From NCBI RefSeq assembly GCF_001746295.1, contig NZ_MJAH01000010.1, forward strand, positions 170,284-234,283: 64,000 nucleotides of DNA, in the 5' to 3' direction. A program made the position numbers and the translations under genes. The notes beneath the pieces were generated by a model. That model saw nothing but the letters and a program-made list of their open reading frames with translations. It was not told where the DNA came from and did no database searches. The DNA is from Streptomyces sp. LUP47B. Lineage in GTDB: Bacteria > Actinomycetota > Actinomycetes > Streptomycetales > Streptomycetaceae. Below are positions 25,460 through 33,395 of this stretch, in pieces (position 1 is the first letter of the stretch; the number at the start of each line of letters is the position of its first letter).

Positions 25460-26173
25460 ATGACAGGCCTCGCGACTCCCCCGACCCCTGGCGGACCTCT
25501 TGTCGTCCAGCCGTTGCGGAGACGGCACTGTGCGGAGTGCCGGGGCGGGCCGTTGCCGATGCTCGTCGTCGAGGGCGGGACGCCGCGGTGTCTCGACTGC
25601 GCCGACCTCGGGCATCTGGTGTTCCTGCCGCGCGGCAACACCGCGCTCACGCGCCGCTCGCGGGAGGAGAGCGCGCTGTCGGCGGTCGTCGTGCGGTTCA
25701 ACCGGCGCAAGGGGCGTTACGAACGGCAGGGCGTCCTCGTCGAGGAGGCGGGGCTGGCGCGGGCCGAGGAGCGGTGCCTGGCCGACGCGGAGGCACGGCG
25801 GCGGCGCCGGGTGCGGGACGCGCGCCGGCGGGCGGTGGAGGACGTGCGGTTCGCCGAGGCGTTCGCGGCGGAGATACGGCGGTTGTTTCCGGGGTGTCCT
25901 GACGAGCGGGCTCGGGCCATCGCCTCGCATGCGTCCCTGCGCGGCAGCGGGCGGGTGGGGCGGAGCGCGGCGGGACGAGCCCTGTCGGAGGGCGCGGTGG
26001 TGTCGGCGGTGGGTGCTTCCGTGCGGCATGTGGACACGCCGTATGACGCGCTGCTGATGAGCGGGGTGACGCGGCATGAGGCGCGGGGACGGATCTTGGG
26101 GGATGTGGAGGCGGTGCTCAGGGGGTGGCGGGTGCTGGAGATGGTGAAGGAGGTGACTCAGGCGTCGGGCTGA
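25460..26173 (+). CDS. DUF2293 domain protein with N-terminal zinc-ribbon-like cysteines
   Basis: 237 residues. The N-terminus has CAEC and, 18 residues on, CLDC, a four-cysteine arrangement typical of a small zinc ribbon. The middle is a basic coiled region (RRRRRVRDARRRAVEDVRF). The C-terminal part (EEIRRLFPGCPDERARAIASHA-type sequence, then RSAAGRALSEGAVVSAVGA and HVDTPYDALL) is the DUF2293 domain. Function unknown; the composition suggests nucleic-acid contact. Confidence 0.82.
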   Translation: MTGLATPPTPGGPLVVQPLRRRHCAECRGGPLPMLVVEGGTPRCLDCADLGHLVFLPRGNTALTRRSREESALSAVVVRFNRRKGRYERQGVLVEEAGLARAEERCLADAEARRRRRVRDARRRAVEDVRFAEAFAAEIRRLFPGCPDERARAIASHASLRGSGRVGRSAAGRALSEGAVVSAVGASVRHVDTPYDALLMSGVTRHEARGRILGDVEAVLRGWRVLEMVKEVTQASG

Positions 26174-26364
26174 GGACCCCTGACCGGCCCGCTGGACCCC
26201 GGCCCGGAACAACCGCGCGCCGGAACTCAGGAGTTCAGGGGGTGGACGTTGGGTTATGCAGGTGCGCGCCATGGCCATGGTTCGGGGGGTGGGGGCGGGA
26301 TTCACTGGTGGGGACGGGTGGTGCCGGGCCTGGGGCTCGGCCGGAGGCTGGAGCTGGTGTGGTG

Positions 26365-26844
26365 ATGATCGAGGGACCTTACTTCGGGCTGGTCGTGCTG
26401 GGGGTGCTCGGGACCGGGCTGGTGGCCGGGGTCTTCTGTGCGTTCTCGACCTTTGTGATGAAGGGGCTCGCCGAGTTGCCGCCCGCGCAGGGCGTCGCCG
26501 CGATGAACGCGATCAACGTGACCGCGGTGCGGCCGCCGTTCATGGCCGTGTTCGCGGGCTCCGCGGTGCTGTGCGCGGTGATCGCGGTGGTGACGTTCGT
26601 GCTGTGGCCGGACGAGGGGACGGTCGAGCTGCTGGTGGGCAGCGCGCTGTATCTGTTCGGCTCGTTCGGGCTGACGATGGTGGCGAACGTGCCCCGCAAC
26701 GACGCCCTGCTCAAGCTGGACCCGGGTACCCCGGAGGCGGCGGCGTACTGGCCGACGTATGTGCGCGAGTGGACCATGTGGAACCACGTCCGCGCGGTCG
26801 CCTCGGGCGCGGCGGCGCTGGCGTACGTGCTGGCCCTCACATGA
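26365..26844 (+). CDS. DUF1772 family four-helix membrane protein
   Basis: 159 residues, four predicted membrane helices. The family pattern is clear: FCAFSTFVMKGLAELPPAQG, MNAINVTAVRPPFMAVF, NVPRNDALLKLDP and YVREWTMWNHVRAVAS. Members are anthrone-oxygenase-like proteins of unknown activity. The start is ATG at 26365, or the GTG just upstream; GGAG lies 11 bases before. The 190 bases before it hold no gene. Confidence 0.87.
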   Translation: MIEGPYFGLVVLGVLGTGLVAGVFCAFSTFVMKGLAELPPAQGVAAMNAINVTAVRPPFMAVFAGSAVLCAVIAVVTFVLWPDEGTVELLVGSALYLFGSFGLTMVANVPRNDALLKLDPGTPEAAAYWPTYVREWTMWNHVRAVASGAAALAYVLALT

Positions 26845-27023
26845 GCGTCGCCACACCGGCCTCCGAACCCGGAGAAAGCGCTGTCCCAGCGGCTGACAGG
26901 CACTCTGCGCCAGGGGCCGATCAGCCGTATCGTGGCCGAAAGGAGTTCCGCAGGAGTGCCGCCCGATGACGCACGGCCACGGCGGACGCGTCGGCGTCAC
27001 CAGCGCGAGCAAGGAAGACGGCC

Positions 27024-28511
27024 ATGGCCGATCCCAAGGGATTCATGACCACACCTCGCCAGGACTGGCCCCGCAGGCCGGTCGAGGAACGGGTCCGGGA
27101 CTGGGACGAGGTGTACGTCCCCGGGGCCCTGCTGCCCATCATCAGCAAACAGGCGGACCGGTGCATGGACTGCGGCATCCCGTTCTGCCACGACGCCTGT
27201 CCGCTGGGGAATCTCATCCCCGAGTGGAACGACCTTGTCTCACGGGACGACTGGCGGCAGGCCGCCGACCGGCTGCACGCGACGAACAACTTCCCCGAGT
27301 TCACGGGGAAGTTGTGTCCGGCACCGTGCGAGGCGGGATGTGTGCTCGCCATCAACCAGCCGGCGGTCACCATCAAGAACGTCGAGGCAGCCGTCGCCGA
27401 CCGGGCCTGGGAGCTCGGGTTCACTCCGCCGCGACCACCGGACCGGTTGTCCGGGCGGACCGTCGCGGTGATCGGATCGGGGCCCACCGGGCTCGCCGCG
27501 GCACAGCAGTTGACCCGGGCAGGGCACACGGTCGCCGTCTACGAGAAGGACGACCGGCTCGGCGGGCTCATGCGGTACGGCATCCCCGAGTTCAAGATGG
27601 AGAAGCACCATCTGGAGCGGCGGATCGAGCAGATGCGGGCCGAGGGGACGAAGTTCCGTACGTCCACGGTGGTCGGGCGCGACGTCGGGGCGGCGGAACT
27701 CAGGTCACGGTACGACGCGGTGGTGATCGCCACGGGGGCCACGGCATGGCGTGAACTGGAGGTGCCGGGACGGGAGTTGGCCGGGGTTCAGCAGGCCATG
27801 GAGTATCTGCCGTTGGCCAACCGGGTGCGCGAGGGGGATCTGGCGGTGTCCCCGATGTCGGCCGCCGGGAAGCATGTCGTGATCGTGGGCGGAGGTGACA
27901 CGGGGGCCGACTGTCTGGGGACCGCGGTGCGTGAAAGGGCCGCGTCCGTGACCCAGTTGGACATCTATGCGCAGCCCGGGGGTGAGCGGGACGAGGACGC
28001 GGAGCCGTGGCCCACGTATCCGAAGATCTACCGGTTGTCGGCGGCGCACGAGGAGGCCCGGGAGCTGGAGACCGCGCCCGCGGCCGACGCGGACGCGCGG
28101 TTGTTCGCGGCGTCCACACTGCGCTTCACCGGGGACGGGGACGGGCATGTGCGGTCGCTGCACCTTGTCGCGGTGGACGCGGCGCGGCGGCCGGTGGCGG
28201 GGACGGGGCGGACGATTCCCGCCGACCTCGTGCTGCTGGCGCTCGGGTTCTCCGGGCCGGATCGGGGGGACGGGCTCGTGGAGCAGTTGGGGCTGGGGAT
28301 GGAGCCCCGGGGGACGGTCGCACGGGATGCCGGGTTCGGTACGAATGTGCCGGGGGTGTTCGCTGCGGGCGACGCCGCTCGGGGACAGTCGTTGATCGTG
28401 TGGGCGATCGCCGAGGGGCGGGCGGTCGCGGCGGCGGTCGACCGGTATCTGACGGGGAGTTCACGACTGCCGGCGCCCATCGGACCGTACGACCGGCCGA
28501 TGACGGTGTAG
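27024..28511 (+). CDS. gltD: Glutamate synthase [NADPH] small subunit, orphan copy
   Basis: A 495-residue flavoprotein. The N-terminal 4Fe-4S motifs are DRCMDCGIPFCHDACPLGN and LCPAPCEAGC; the FAD-binding Rossmann site is VAVIGSGPTGLAAAQQL, the NADPH site VVIVGGGDTGADCLG, and the C-terminal FAD motif GVFAAGDAARGQSLIVWAI. The small subunit passes electrons from NADPH to GltB, which makes glutamate from glutamine and 2-oxoglutarate. No gltB is adjacent, so it either partners a distant GltB or is an independent dihydropyrimidine-dehydrogenase-like electron donor. AAGGAAG precedes the ATG. Confidence 0.93.
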   Translation: MADPKGFMTTPRQDWPRRPVEERVRDWDEVYVPGALLPIISKQADRCMDCGIPFCHDACPLGNLIPEWNDLVSRDDWRQAADRLHATNNFPEFTGKLCPAPCEAGCVLAINQPAVTIKNVEAAVADRAWELGFTPPRPPDRLSGRTVAVIGSGPTGLAAAQQLTRAGHTVAVYEKDDRLGGLMRYGIPEFKMEKHHLERRIEQMRAEGTKFRTSTVVGRDVGAAELRSRYDAVVIATGATAWRELEVPGRELAGVQQAMEYLPLANRVREGDLAVSPMSAAGKHVVIVGGGDTGADCLGTAVRERAASVTQLDIYAQPGGERDEDAEPWPTYPKIYRLSAAHEEARELETAPAADADARLFAASTLRFTGDGDGHVRSLHLVAVDAARRPVAGTGRTIPADLVLLALGFSGPDRGDGLVEQLGLGMEPRGTVARDAGFGTNVPGVFAAGDAARGQSLIVWAIAEGRAVAAAVDRYLTGSSRLPAPIGPYDRPMTV

Positions 28512-28633
28512 GGCGGCGGACGGGCCTAGGGGCGCGGCGAGTTCAGCTGTCGGTGGCGGTGCCCGCCACCGACACGGACCAGAAGCCGCAGGACACCACC
28601 GCCCCACTCCCCCACCCAAGCCCGCCCCCTACC

Positions 28634-29113
28634 TCACCCCCGCTCATCCGTCCCCGCCACCTTCGCCGTCGACAGCGCCACCCTGTTCCATGTGTTGATC
28701 GTGAGGATCAGGGACAGCACGTGGGCCAGTTCCTGTTCGTCGAAGCAGGCCGCGGCCTGCGCGTAGACCATGCCGGGGACTCCGCCGTCGGCCACCAGCG
28801 TCACCGCCTCCGTAAGGGCCAGGGCGGCCTGTTCCTTCTCCGTGAAGAAATGGCGGGCCTCTCGCCAGACCGGGACCATGTGGAGGCGGTCCTCCGTCTC
28901 GCCGGCCTTGCGGGCGTCGTTGGTGTGCATGTGGAGGCAGTACGCGCAGCGGTTGAGGTGGGAGGCGCGGATCTGGATCAGTTCGACGAGGGTGGGTTCG
29001 AGGCCCTCGCGGGCGGCCGCGTCGAAACCGATCAGCGCTCGGAACACCTTCGGGGCGGCCTTCGCGAAGTCCAGCCGAGCCGTACCTGTCACGTTCGTGT
29101 GCGTCGTCGTCAT
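28634..29113 (-). CDS. AhpD-like carboxymuconolactone decarboxylase family protein
   Basis: 159 residues with the AhpD active-site pattern C-A-Y-C-L-H-M-H in LNRCAYCLHMHTNDARKAG, preceded by ELIQIRASHLNRC. Such proteins are thiol peroxidases or peroxidase-reducing partners. The start ATG has TAGGTT ending six bases upstream, so the mRNA is likely leaderless. It shares a 46-base intergenic region with a divergent MocR-type regulator and is the likely target of that regulator. Confidence 0.93.
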   Translation of the reverse strand: MTTTHTNVTGTARLDFAKAAPKVFRALIGFDAAAREGLEPTLVELIQIRASHLNRCAYCLHMHTNDARKAGETEDRLHMVPVWREARHFFTEKEQAALALTEAVTLVADGGVPGMVYAQAAACFDEQELAHVLSLILTINTWNRVALSTAKVAGTDERG

Positions 29114-29159
29114 GTGATCAACCTACGGGGCGCAAAGACCGGCTGTAGGGTGCATTTCC
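29114..29159. promoter_or_regulatory. Divergent promoter region, AhpD-like gene and MocR/PdxR-type regulator
   Basis: The gap is 46 bases. A minus-strand TAGGTT (29120-29125) ends six bases before the leftward ATG and a plus-strand TAGGGT (29146-29151) ends eight bases before the rightward ATG. The two transcripts are expected to begin at or near their start codons, and any regulator bound between them would touch both -10 or -35 regions. Confidence 0.65.
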
Positions 29160-30614
29160 ATGGTGGAATCGTGGGTCAATTACGCGGAGCGGATCGGCTC
29201 CGACCTGCACCTCGAACTCTCCGGTCCGGGGAGCAAGCGGGCCGCGCTGATCCGGGCGTTGCGGGAGGCCGTACACAGTGGGCGGCTCGCACCCGGCACC
29301 CGGCTGCCGCCCTACCGCTCACTCGCCGCCGACCTCGGCGTCGCCCGCAACACGGTGGCCGACGCCTACGCCGAACTCGTCGCCGAGGGCTGGCTCACCG
29401 CCCGCCAGGGCTCCGGCACTCGCGTCGCCGAACGGTCCCGGCCGCTCCACGCCGCCGTACGCACGAGAAGGCCGGCCACCTACCGCGCGCGTGCCACCCG
29501 CCACGACCTCCGCCAAGGCACCCCCGATGCCTCCGGCTTCCCCCGGAGCGCCTGGCTCGCCTCCTACCGCCGGGCCCTCCACCAGGCCCCCAACGAGGTC
29601 TTCGGTCCCGGTGACCCCGCCGGGCGGCCGGAGCTCAGAGCGGCCCTCGCCGCATACCTCGCACGCGCGCGTGGCGTGCGCACGCAGCCGGACCGGATCG
29701 TCATCTGCTCCGGGTTCGCGCACGCCCTGCGGCTGCTCTTCGGGGGCGGAGGCGGGGGCGGAGGCGGAGGCGGGCAGCCCCTGCGCGGCCCGCTGGCCGT
29801 GGAGGCGTACGGACTGCCCTTTCACCGGGAGCTGCTCGCGGCCGAGGGCGTACGGACCGTGCCGCTGCCCCTGGACGAACACGGCGCGCGCGTGGACCGT
29901 TTGACCCGCGAGCGGGCCGTACTGCTCACGCCCGCGCATCAGTTCCCCACCGGCGGTCCGCTGCACGCCGAGCGCCGGGCGGCGGTGGTCGACTGGGCAC
30001 GCGCGCGTGGCGCGGTGGTGCTGGAGGACGACTACGACGGGGAGTTCCGCTACGACCGCAAGCCCGTCGGCGCCCTGCAGAGCCTCGACCCCGAGCGGGT
30101 GATCCTGATCGGCTCGGTCAGCAAGAGCCTGTCGCCCGCGGTGCGGCTGGGATGGATGGTGCTGCCCGAGCGGTACGTCGGTGACGTACTCGCGGCCAAG
30201 GGCGAGCGGGAGGCCTGGGCAAGCGTGCTCGACCAGCTGGCCCTCGCCGACCTCATCGTCTCGGGGTCCTACGACCGTCACGTACGGCAGATGCGGCAGC
30301 GCTACCGGCGCCGCCGGGACCTGCTCGTCGCCGCGCTGGCCGAGCACGCGCCGCACATCGAGGTCACCGGGGTCGCGGCGGGGCTGCACGCGGTGCTGCG
30401 GCTGCCGCCGGGCACCGAGCGATCCGCCGTCAAGGCCGCGATCTGGCAGGGCGTCGCGCTGGACGGACTCGCGGAGTTCCGTCACCCGGACACGGACATG
30501 CCGGCCCACGACGGTCTGGTCGTGGGGTACGCGACACCTTCCGAGCATGCGTACGCGGCGGCGCTGGAGACACTGTGCGGGGCGCTGCCGCCGGGTGAGA
30601 CGCAGGCGTCGTAG
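29160..30614 (+). CDS. MocR/PdxR-type GntR regulator with aminotransferase domain
   Basis: A 484-residue regulator. Residues 1-90 are a GntR winged helix (LPPYRSLAADLGVARNTVADAYAEL); after a linker comes a fold-type I aminotransferase domain with ECSGFAHAL-type start, DEHGARVDRL, EDDYDGEFRYDRKPVGALQ and the PLP lysine in GSVSKSLSP. Members sense PLP or PLP-linked aldimines and often control PLP synthesis or thiol/oxidative genes. Odd: residues 195-205 are eleven consecutive glycines (29742-29774) inside the aminotransferase domain. A strong terminator follows. Confidence 0.93.
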   Translation: MVESWVNYAERIGSDLHLELSGPGSKRAALIRALREAVHSGRLAPGTRLPPYRSLAADLGVARNTVADAYAELVAEGWLTARQGSGTRVAERSRPLHAAVRTRRPATYRARATRHDLRQGTPDASGFPRSAWLASYRRALHQAPNEVFGPGDPAGRPELRAALAAYLARARGVRTQPDRIVICSGFAHALRLLFGGGGGGGGGGGQPLRGPLAVEAYGLPFHRELLAAEGVRTVPLPLDEHGARVDRLTRERAVLLTPAHQFPTGGPLHAERRAAVVDWARARGAVVLEDDYDGEFRYDRKPVGALQSLDPERVILIGSVSKSLSPAVRLGWMVLPERYVGDVLAAKGEREAWASVLDQLALADLIVSGSYDRHVRQMRQRYRRRRDLLVAALAEHAPHIEVTGVAAGLHAVLRLPPGTERSAVKAAIWQGVALDGLAEFRHPDTDMPAHDGLVVGYATPSEHAYAAALETLCGALPPGETQAS

Positions 30615-30652
30615 GAGACAACGGCGTCCACTGATCCCCCGGGCCCTGCCCC

Positions 30653-30680
30653 GGGGGTGGGCCGGCAGCGGCCCACCCCC
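30653..30680. terminator. Strong hairpin between convergent genes
   Basis: Perfect 11-bp inverted repeat, GGGGGTGGGCC at 30653-30663 and GGCCCACCCCC at 30670-30680, with a six-base loop. It separates the rightward MocR gene from the leftward DUF397 gene. Confidence 0.85.
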
Positions 30681-30730
30681 CTTGGTCGATCTCAATCATT
30701 CAGCGATTACTCATCAAGGGAGCACTGAGT

Positions 30731-30985
30731 TCAGGAGAGCAGGAAGTCGGCCACCCCCGCCTTGGCGCCCTCGATGAACGCGGTCATCTCGTCGGTGGTG
30801 TAGATCAGCGCCGGTCCGTCCGGGTCGGTGGACTGACGGACGGCGATCCGGCCGTCGGCGAGCTTCATCGCCTCCAGGCAGTTGCCGCCGTTGCCGCCGC
30901 TCCACGGCTTGTGCCAGCCTTCGCTCCCCAGCTCCCGGGCGGGCATGCCGTTGTAGACGGACAGGCGCGGCTTGATGCGATTCAT
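30731..30985 (-). CDS. DUF397 domain protein
   Basis: An 84-residue protein of the Streptomyces DUF397 family. The recognisable core is GWHKPWSGGNGGNCLEAMKLADG, then AVRQSTDPDGPALIYTTDEMTAF and a C-terminal helix. DUF397 genes almost always sit beside Scr1-type HTH regulators of the WhiJ group and are thought to act as their small partners or antagonists. Its ATG follows the HTH stop without a gap (TGAATG), so the two are translationally coupled. Confidence 0.92.
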   Translation of the reverse strand: MNRIKPRLSVYNGMPARELGSEGWHKPWSGGNGGNCLEAMKLADGRIAVRQSTDPDGPALIYTTDEMTAFIEGAKAGVADFLLS

Positions 30986-31846
30986 TCACAGCTCCTTGCG
31001 GAGATCCCGGAGGATCTCCTTCGTGCGATGTGCCGTAGCGGCCTGCGCCGCCATGCGGTCCATGACCTCGAGATGGGTCGCCACCTCGACGCGCGCGTCC
31101 AGATAGATCGCGCCGGTCAGGTACTCGCTGTAGACCATGTCCGGAAGTTCGGGCACGGCGAATCGGAAGAGCACGAAGGGCCCGTACGTGCCGGGGTGCG
31201 GCCCGTTGGCGAACGGGGCGACCTGGAGCGTCACGTTGGGCAGCTTCGTTGCCTCGAGCAGTTTGTCGATCTGGGCACGCATCACCTCCGGGCCGCCGAC
31301 GGGGCGGCGCAGCACGGTCTCGTCCATGACGACCCACAACCGGGGCGCGTCCTGACGGGTGAGCAGTCCCTGCCGTTCCATGCGCAGGGCGACATGGCGC
31401 TCGATGTCGTCGGGGCTGGTCTGGCCGATGGCGCCCGAGCGCAGGACGCCACGCGCGTAGTCCTCCGTCTGCAGCAGACCGGGGACGAAGTGCGGCTCGT
31501 ACTCGCGGATGAGCGCGGCCGCGCCCTCCAGGCTGACGTGCATGGAGAACCAGCCGGGCAGCACGTCGTGGAAGCGCTGCCACCAGCCGGGGCGGTTGGC
31601 GTCCTCGGCGAGCTGGACGAAGTCCTCGGCCTCCTGGTCACCGACGCCGTAGGCCTTCAGCAGGAGCTGGAGGTACGGGATCTTGAGCCCCACCTCGGCC
31701 ATCTCCATGCGACGGACGGTGGCGGGGGCGACGCGGAGGATACGGGCGGCTTCCTCGCGCTTGAGCCCGGCGCGTTCCCGCAGGTCCAGCAGGCGCCGGC
31801 CGAGGACGACCTGACCGACCGTCGGCGCGGACCGCGGTTCGCTCAC
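30986..31846 (-). CDS. Scr1/WhiJ-like helix-turn-helix regulator (DUF5753)
   Basis: 286 residues. An N-terminal XRE-type HTH (GRRLLDLRERAGLKREEAAR, then ILRVAPATVRRMEMAEVGLK) is followed by the DUF5753 ligand-like domain with LIREYEPHFVPGLLQTEDYA, MDETVLRRPVGGPEVM, LQVAPFANGPHPGTYGPFVL and VEVATHLEVMDRM. Such regulators control development and antibiotic genes. The GTG at 31846 is chosen because GGAGGTGGAG lies directly upstream; the longer in-frame ORF has no such site. It is divergent from an HATPase gene, and a palindrome sits on that gene's promoter. Confidence 0.92.
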   Translation of the reverse strand: MSEPRSAPTVGQVVLGRRLLDLRERAGLKREEAARILRVAPATVRRMEMAEVGLKIPYLQLLLKAYGVGDQEAEDFVQLAEDANRPGWWQRFHDVLPGWFSMHVSLEGAAALIREYEPHFVPGLLQTEDYARGVLRSGAIGQTSPDDIERHVALRMERQGLLTRQDAPRLWVVMDETVLRRPVGGPEVMRAQIDKLLEATKLPNVTLQVAPFANGPHPGTYGPFVLFRFAVPELPDMVYSEYLTGAIYLDARVEVATHLEVMDRMAAQAATAHRTKEILRDLRKEL

Positions 31847-32064
31847 GCTCCACCTCCACGAAGTCATTACGGGCGTCACAGCCACCAGCATGCTGACAGC
31901 CCAGCGGCGCCATTCGAAGACCTGGTTCGAAGATCTGTACGAATACGGAATACCGCTGCGTACGGATCTCCGGTGATCCCAACTGGCGCCGCTCAAGATG
32001 CTGTTGCGAGCAGTGTGCCACGGCCTCCCACCGCGTCACACAGCACTCTGCATTTTTCAGAGTG

Positions 32065-32097
32065 ACACTTGCCAAGTGTTCACGACGGGGCGATAGT
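32065..32097 (+). promoter_or_regulatory. Promoter of the HATPase gene with overlapping palindromic operator
   Basis: TTGCCA at 32069-32074, a 17-base spacer and GATAGT at 32092-32097 form a good sigma-70-type promoter whose -10 box ends seven bases before the GTG start. The palindrome ACACTT-GCC-AAGTGT (32065-32079) covers the -35 box. A second inverted repeat, CACTCTG at 32044-32050 with CAGAGTG at 32058-32064, lies immediately upstream. The divergent Scr1-type HTH protein is the natural candidate to bind. Confidence 0.7.
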
Positions 32098-32104
32098 GGC
32101 AAGC

Positions 32105-32758
32105 GTGATTCCGTCCCCGCCCTTAGGAACAGACGCTGCCGTAGGCCACCCCCAGGGTCTCGGTGCTGTCCCGGCAGAAGGGCCCGACAGGGCCGCTGTC
32201 CGGCGCCGGTTCCGTTTCGAGCTGGCCGCGCATCCGGGTTCTCCCGCGCAGGCCAGACGCCTGACGAGGGCGCGGCTGACCCATTGGTCGGTCTGCGAGG
32301 ACACCTGCGACTCGGCCGCCCTGGTCGTCTCCGAGCTGGTCACCAACGCCATCGTGCACACCGCGAGCAGCCGTGTGGTCTGCGAGCTGCACGACGATGA
32401 CGACCTGGTGCGAATAGCCGTGCGCGACGAGGGCTGCGCCCCGGGTGAACCGCACCCGTCCCCGCAGCGCGGCGAGGAGGAGCACGGGAGGGGACTGCTT
32501 CTCGTCGACTCCCTCTGTCACGCGTGGGGCGCTCATGAGCACGGCCCCGGGCTGCTGGTCTGGGCGGAGCTGCCGCGCAAGGCGGACGAGCCCCGCGTGG
32601 ACACCGGCCCGCGCAACGATCTGGGCTGGGGAGCCCGCCCCAAGCCGGTTCCCTCCGGGGGATCGGGCCAGGAGGACGAGGTCGAGGAGCACCACAGAGC
32701 GGCGCCCGTGGGGGAGGCGCGCGATCACGGAGCGGGGGGCGCGGGCGCATGGGCGTGA
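32105..32758 (+). CDS. HATPase (RsbW-like / AbaA-like) regulatory ATP-binding protein
   Basis: 217 residues. The GHKL ATPase boxes are present: N-box SELVTNAIVHT, G1 VRDEGCAPG and G2 HGRGLLLVDSLC. It belongs to the anti-sigma-factor kinase-like proteins that occur in WhiJ/AbaA-type loci. The last 60 residues are polar and low complexity. The GTG at 32105 is selected because a promoter -10 box ends seven bases upstream; earlier in-frame starts lie upstream of that promoter. Its end overlaps the next gene by ten bases. Confidence 0.9.
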   Translation: MIPSPPLGTDAAVGHPQGLGAVPAEGPDRAAVRRRFRFELAAHPGSPAQARRLTRARLTHWSVCEDTCDSAALVVSELVTNAIVHTASSRVVCELHDDDDLVRIAVRDEGCAPGEPHPSPQRGEEEHGRGLLLVDSLCHAWGAHEHGPGLLVWAELPRKADEPRVDTGPRNDLGWGARPKPVPSGGSGQEDEVEEHHRAAPVGEARDHGAGGAGAWA

Positions 32759-33195
32759 GCGGCGGACCCGGCGGCCAGGTGCTGACCATGGACACGCTGG
32801 TCCGCCTCGGACGCGGGCTGCGGGCGCCGGGGACGCCGCGCAGGCTGGCCGTTCCGGAGGGAATGACGGTGCCGCTTGGCTGCGACGCGGTCGGGGTGCC
32901 GGTGCAGTTGAGCAGGGAACTGGTGTCCCGGTTGCCGCGGGTCGGGTGTGTGTACGCCGATGACACGCACTGGTGGTGGATCGTTCCTGCCGACTCCGAC
33001 TACGCGCTCGAGTGGCCCAGGCCTGCCCAGTACGCCACCGGGGCGGTTGTTCCGGACGCCCCGGTGGTGCCGTCCCTTGTCCATCGGGGCGAGGGGACGT
33101 TGCCGTACACGCCCCCCATCCCTCTCTACCTGGCCTTGTGCCAGCTGACCGGGACCACTCCCAGCTGGTCCCGGCCGGTCAGCTCAGCGGGTTAG
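32749..33195 (+). CDS. Uncharacterised protein coupled to the HATPase gene
   Basis: 148 residues, not recognised. The N-terminus is Gly-rich; the centre carries VPLGCDAVGVPVQLSRELVS, VGCVYADDTHWWWIVPADSD and YALEWPRPAQYATG, and the end is Pro-rich. No membrane helix or catalytic motif is visible. The ten-base overlap with the HATPase gene indicates coupled translation, so it is probably a fourth member of the WhiJ-like locus. Confidence 0.72.
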   Translation: MGVSGGPGGQVLTMDTLVRLGRGLRAPGTPRRLAVPEGMTVPLGCDAVGVPVQLSRELVSRLPRVGCVYADDTHWWWIVPADSDYALEWPRPAQYATGAVVPDAPVVPSLVHRGEGTLPYTPPIPLYLALCQLTGTTPSWSRPVSSAG

Positions 33196-33395
33196 CTCGG
33201 CCGGAAGACCATCCCTCGGTGCGGGTCCGTGAGGGCCGGCCGCGCCCGCGCGGCGCAGTCGCATGGTGACGCAGCCCCGCGCTCCTTTGCGGCCCGTTGT
33301 ACGCCCGCGCGTTTTCTCTGCCCCCTTTCGCGCTCTCCCTCCCTGCGGCCCGCCGCCGCCATAGTTGCCCCGTCCAGGATCGGGGGAGGTCTGCG

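Noticed and set aside
26022..26045. GTGTCCACA-like sequence on the minus strand as a DnaA box
   Set aside because: It lies inside a coding region, differs from the consensus and is single.
28544..28580. TGTCGGTG at 28547 as another damage promoter
   Set aside because: No TAnnnT follows eight bases on, and no gene starts there on that strand.
33196..33395. Extra gene before the ABC exporter
   Set aside because: The open frames there have no plausible start with ribosome site and no recognisable protein features; it is treated as upstream region.
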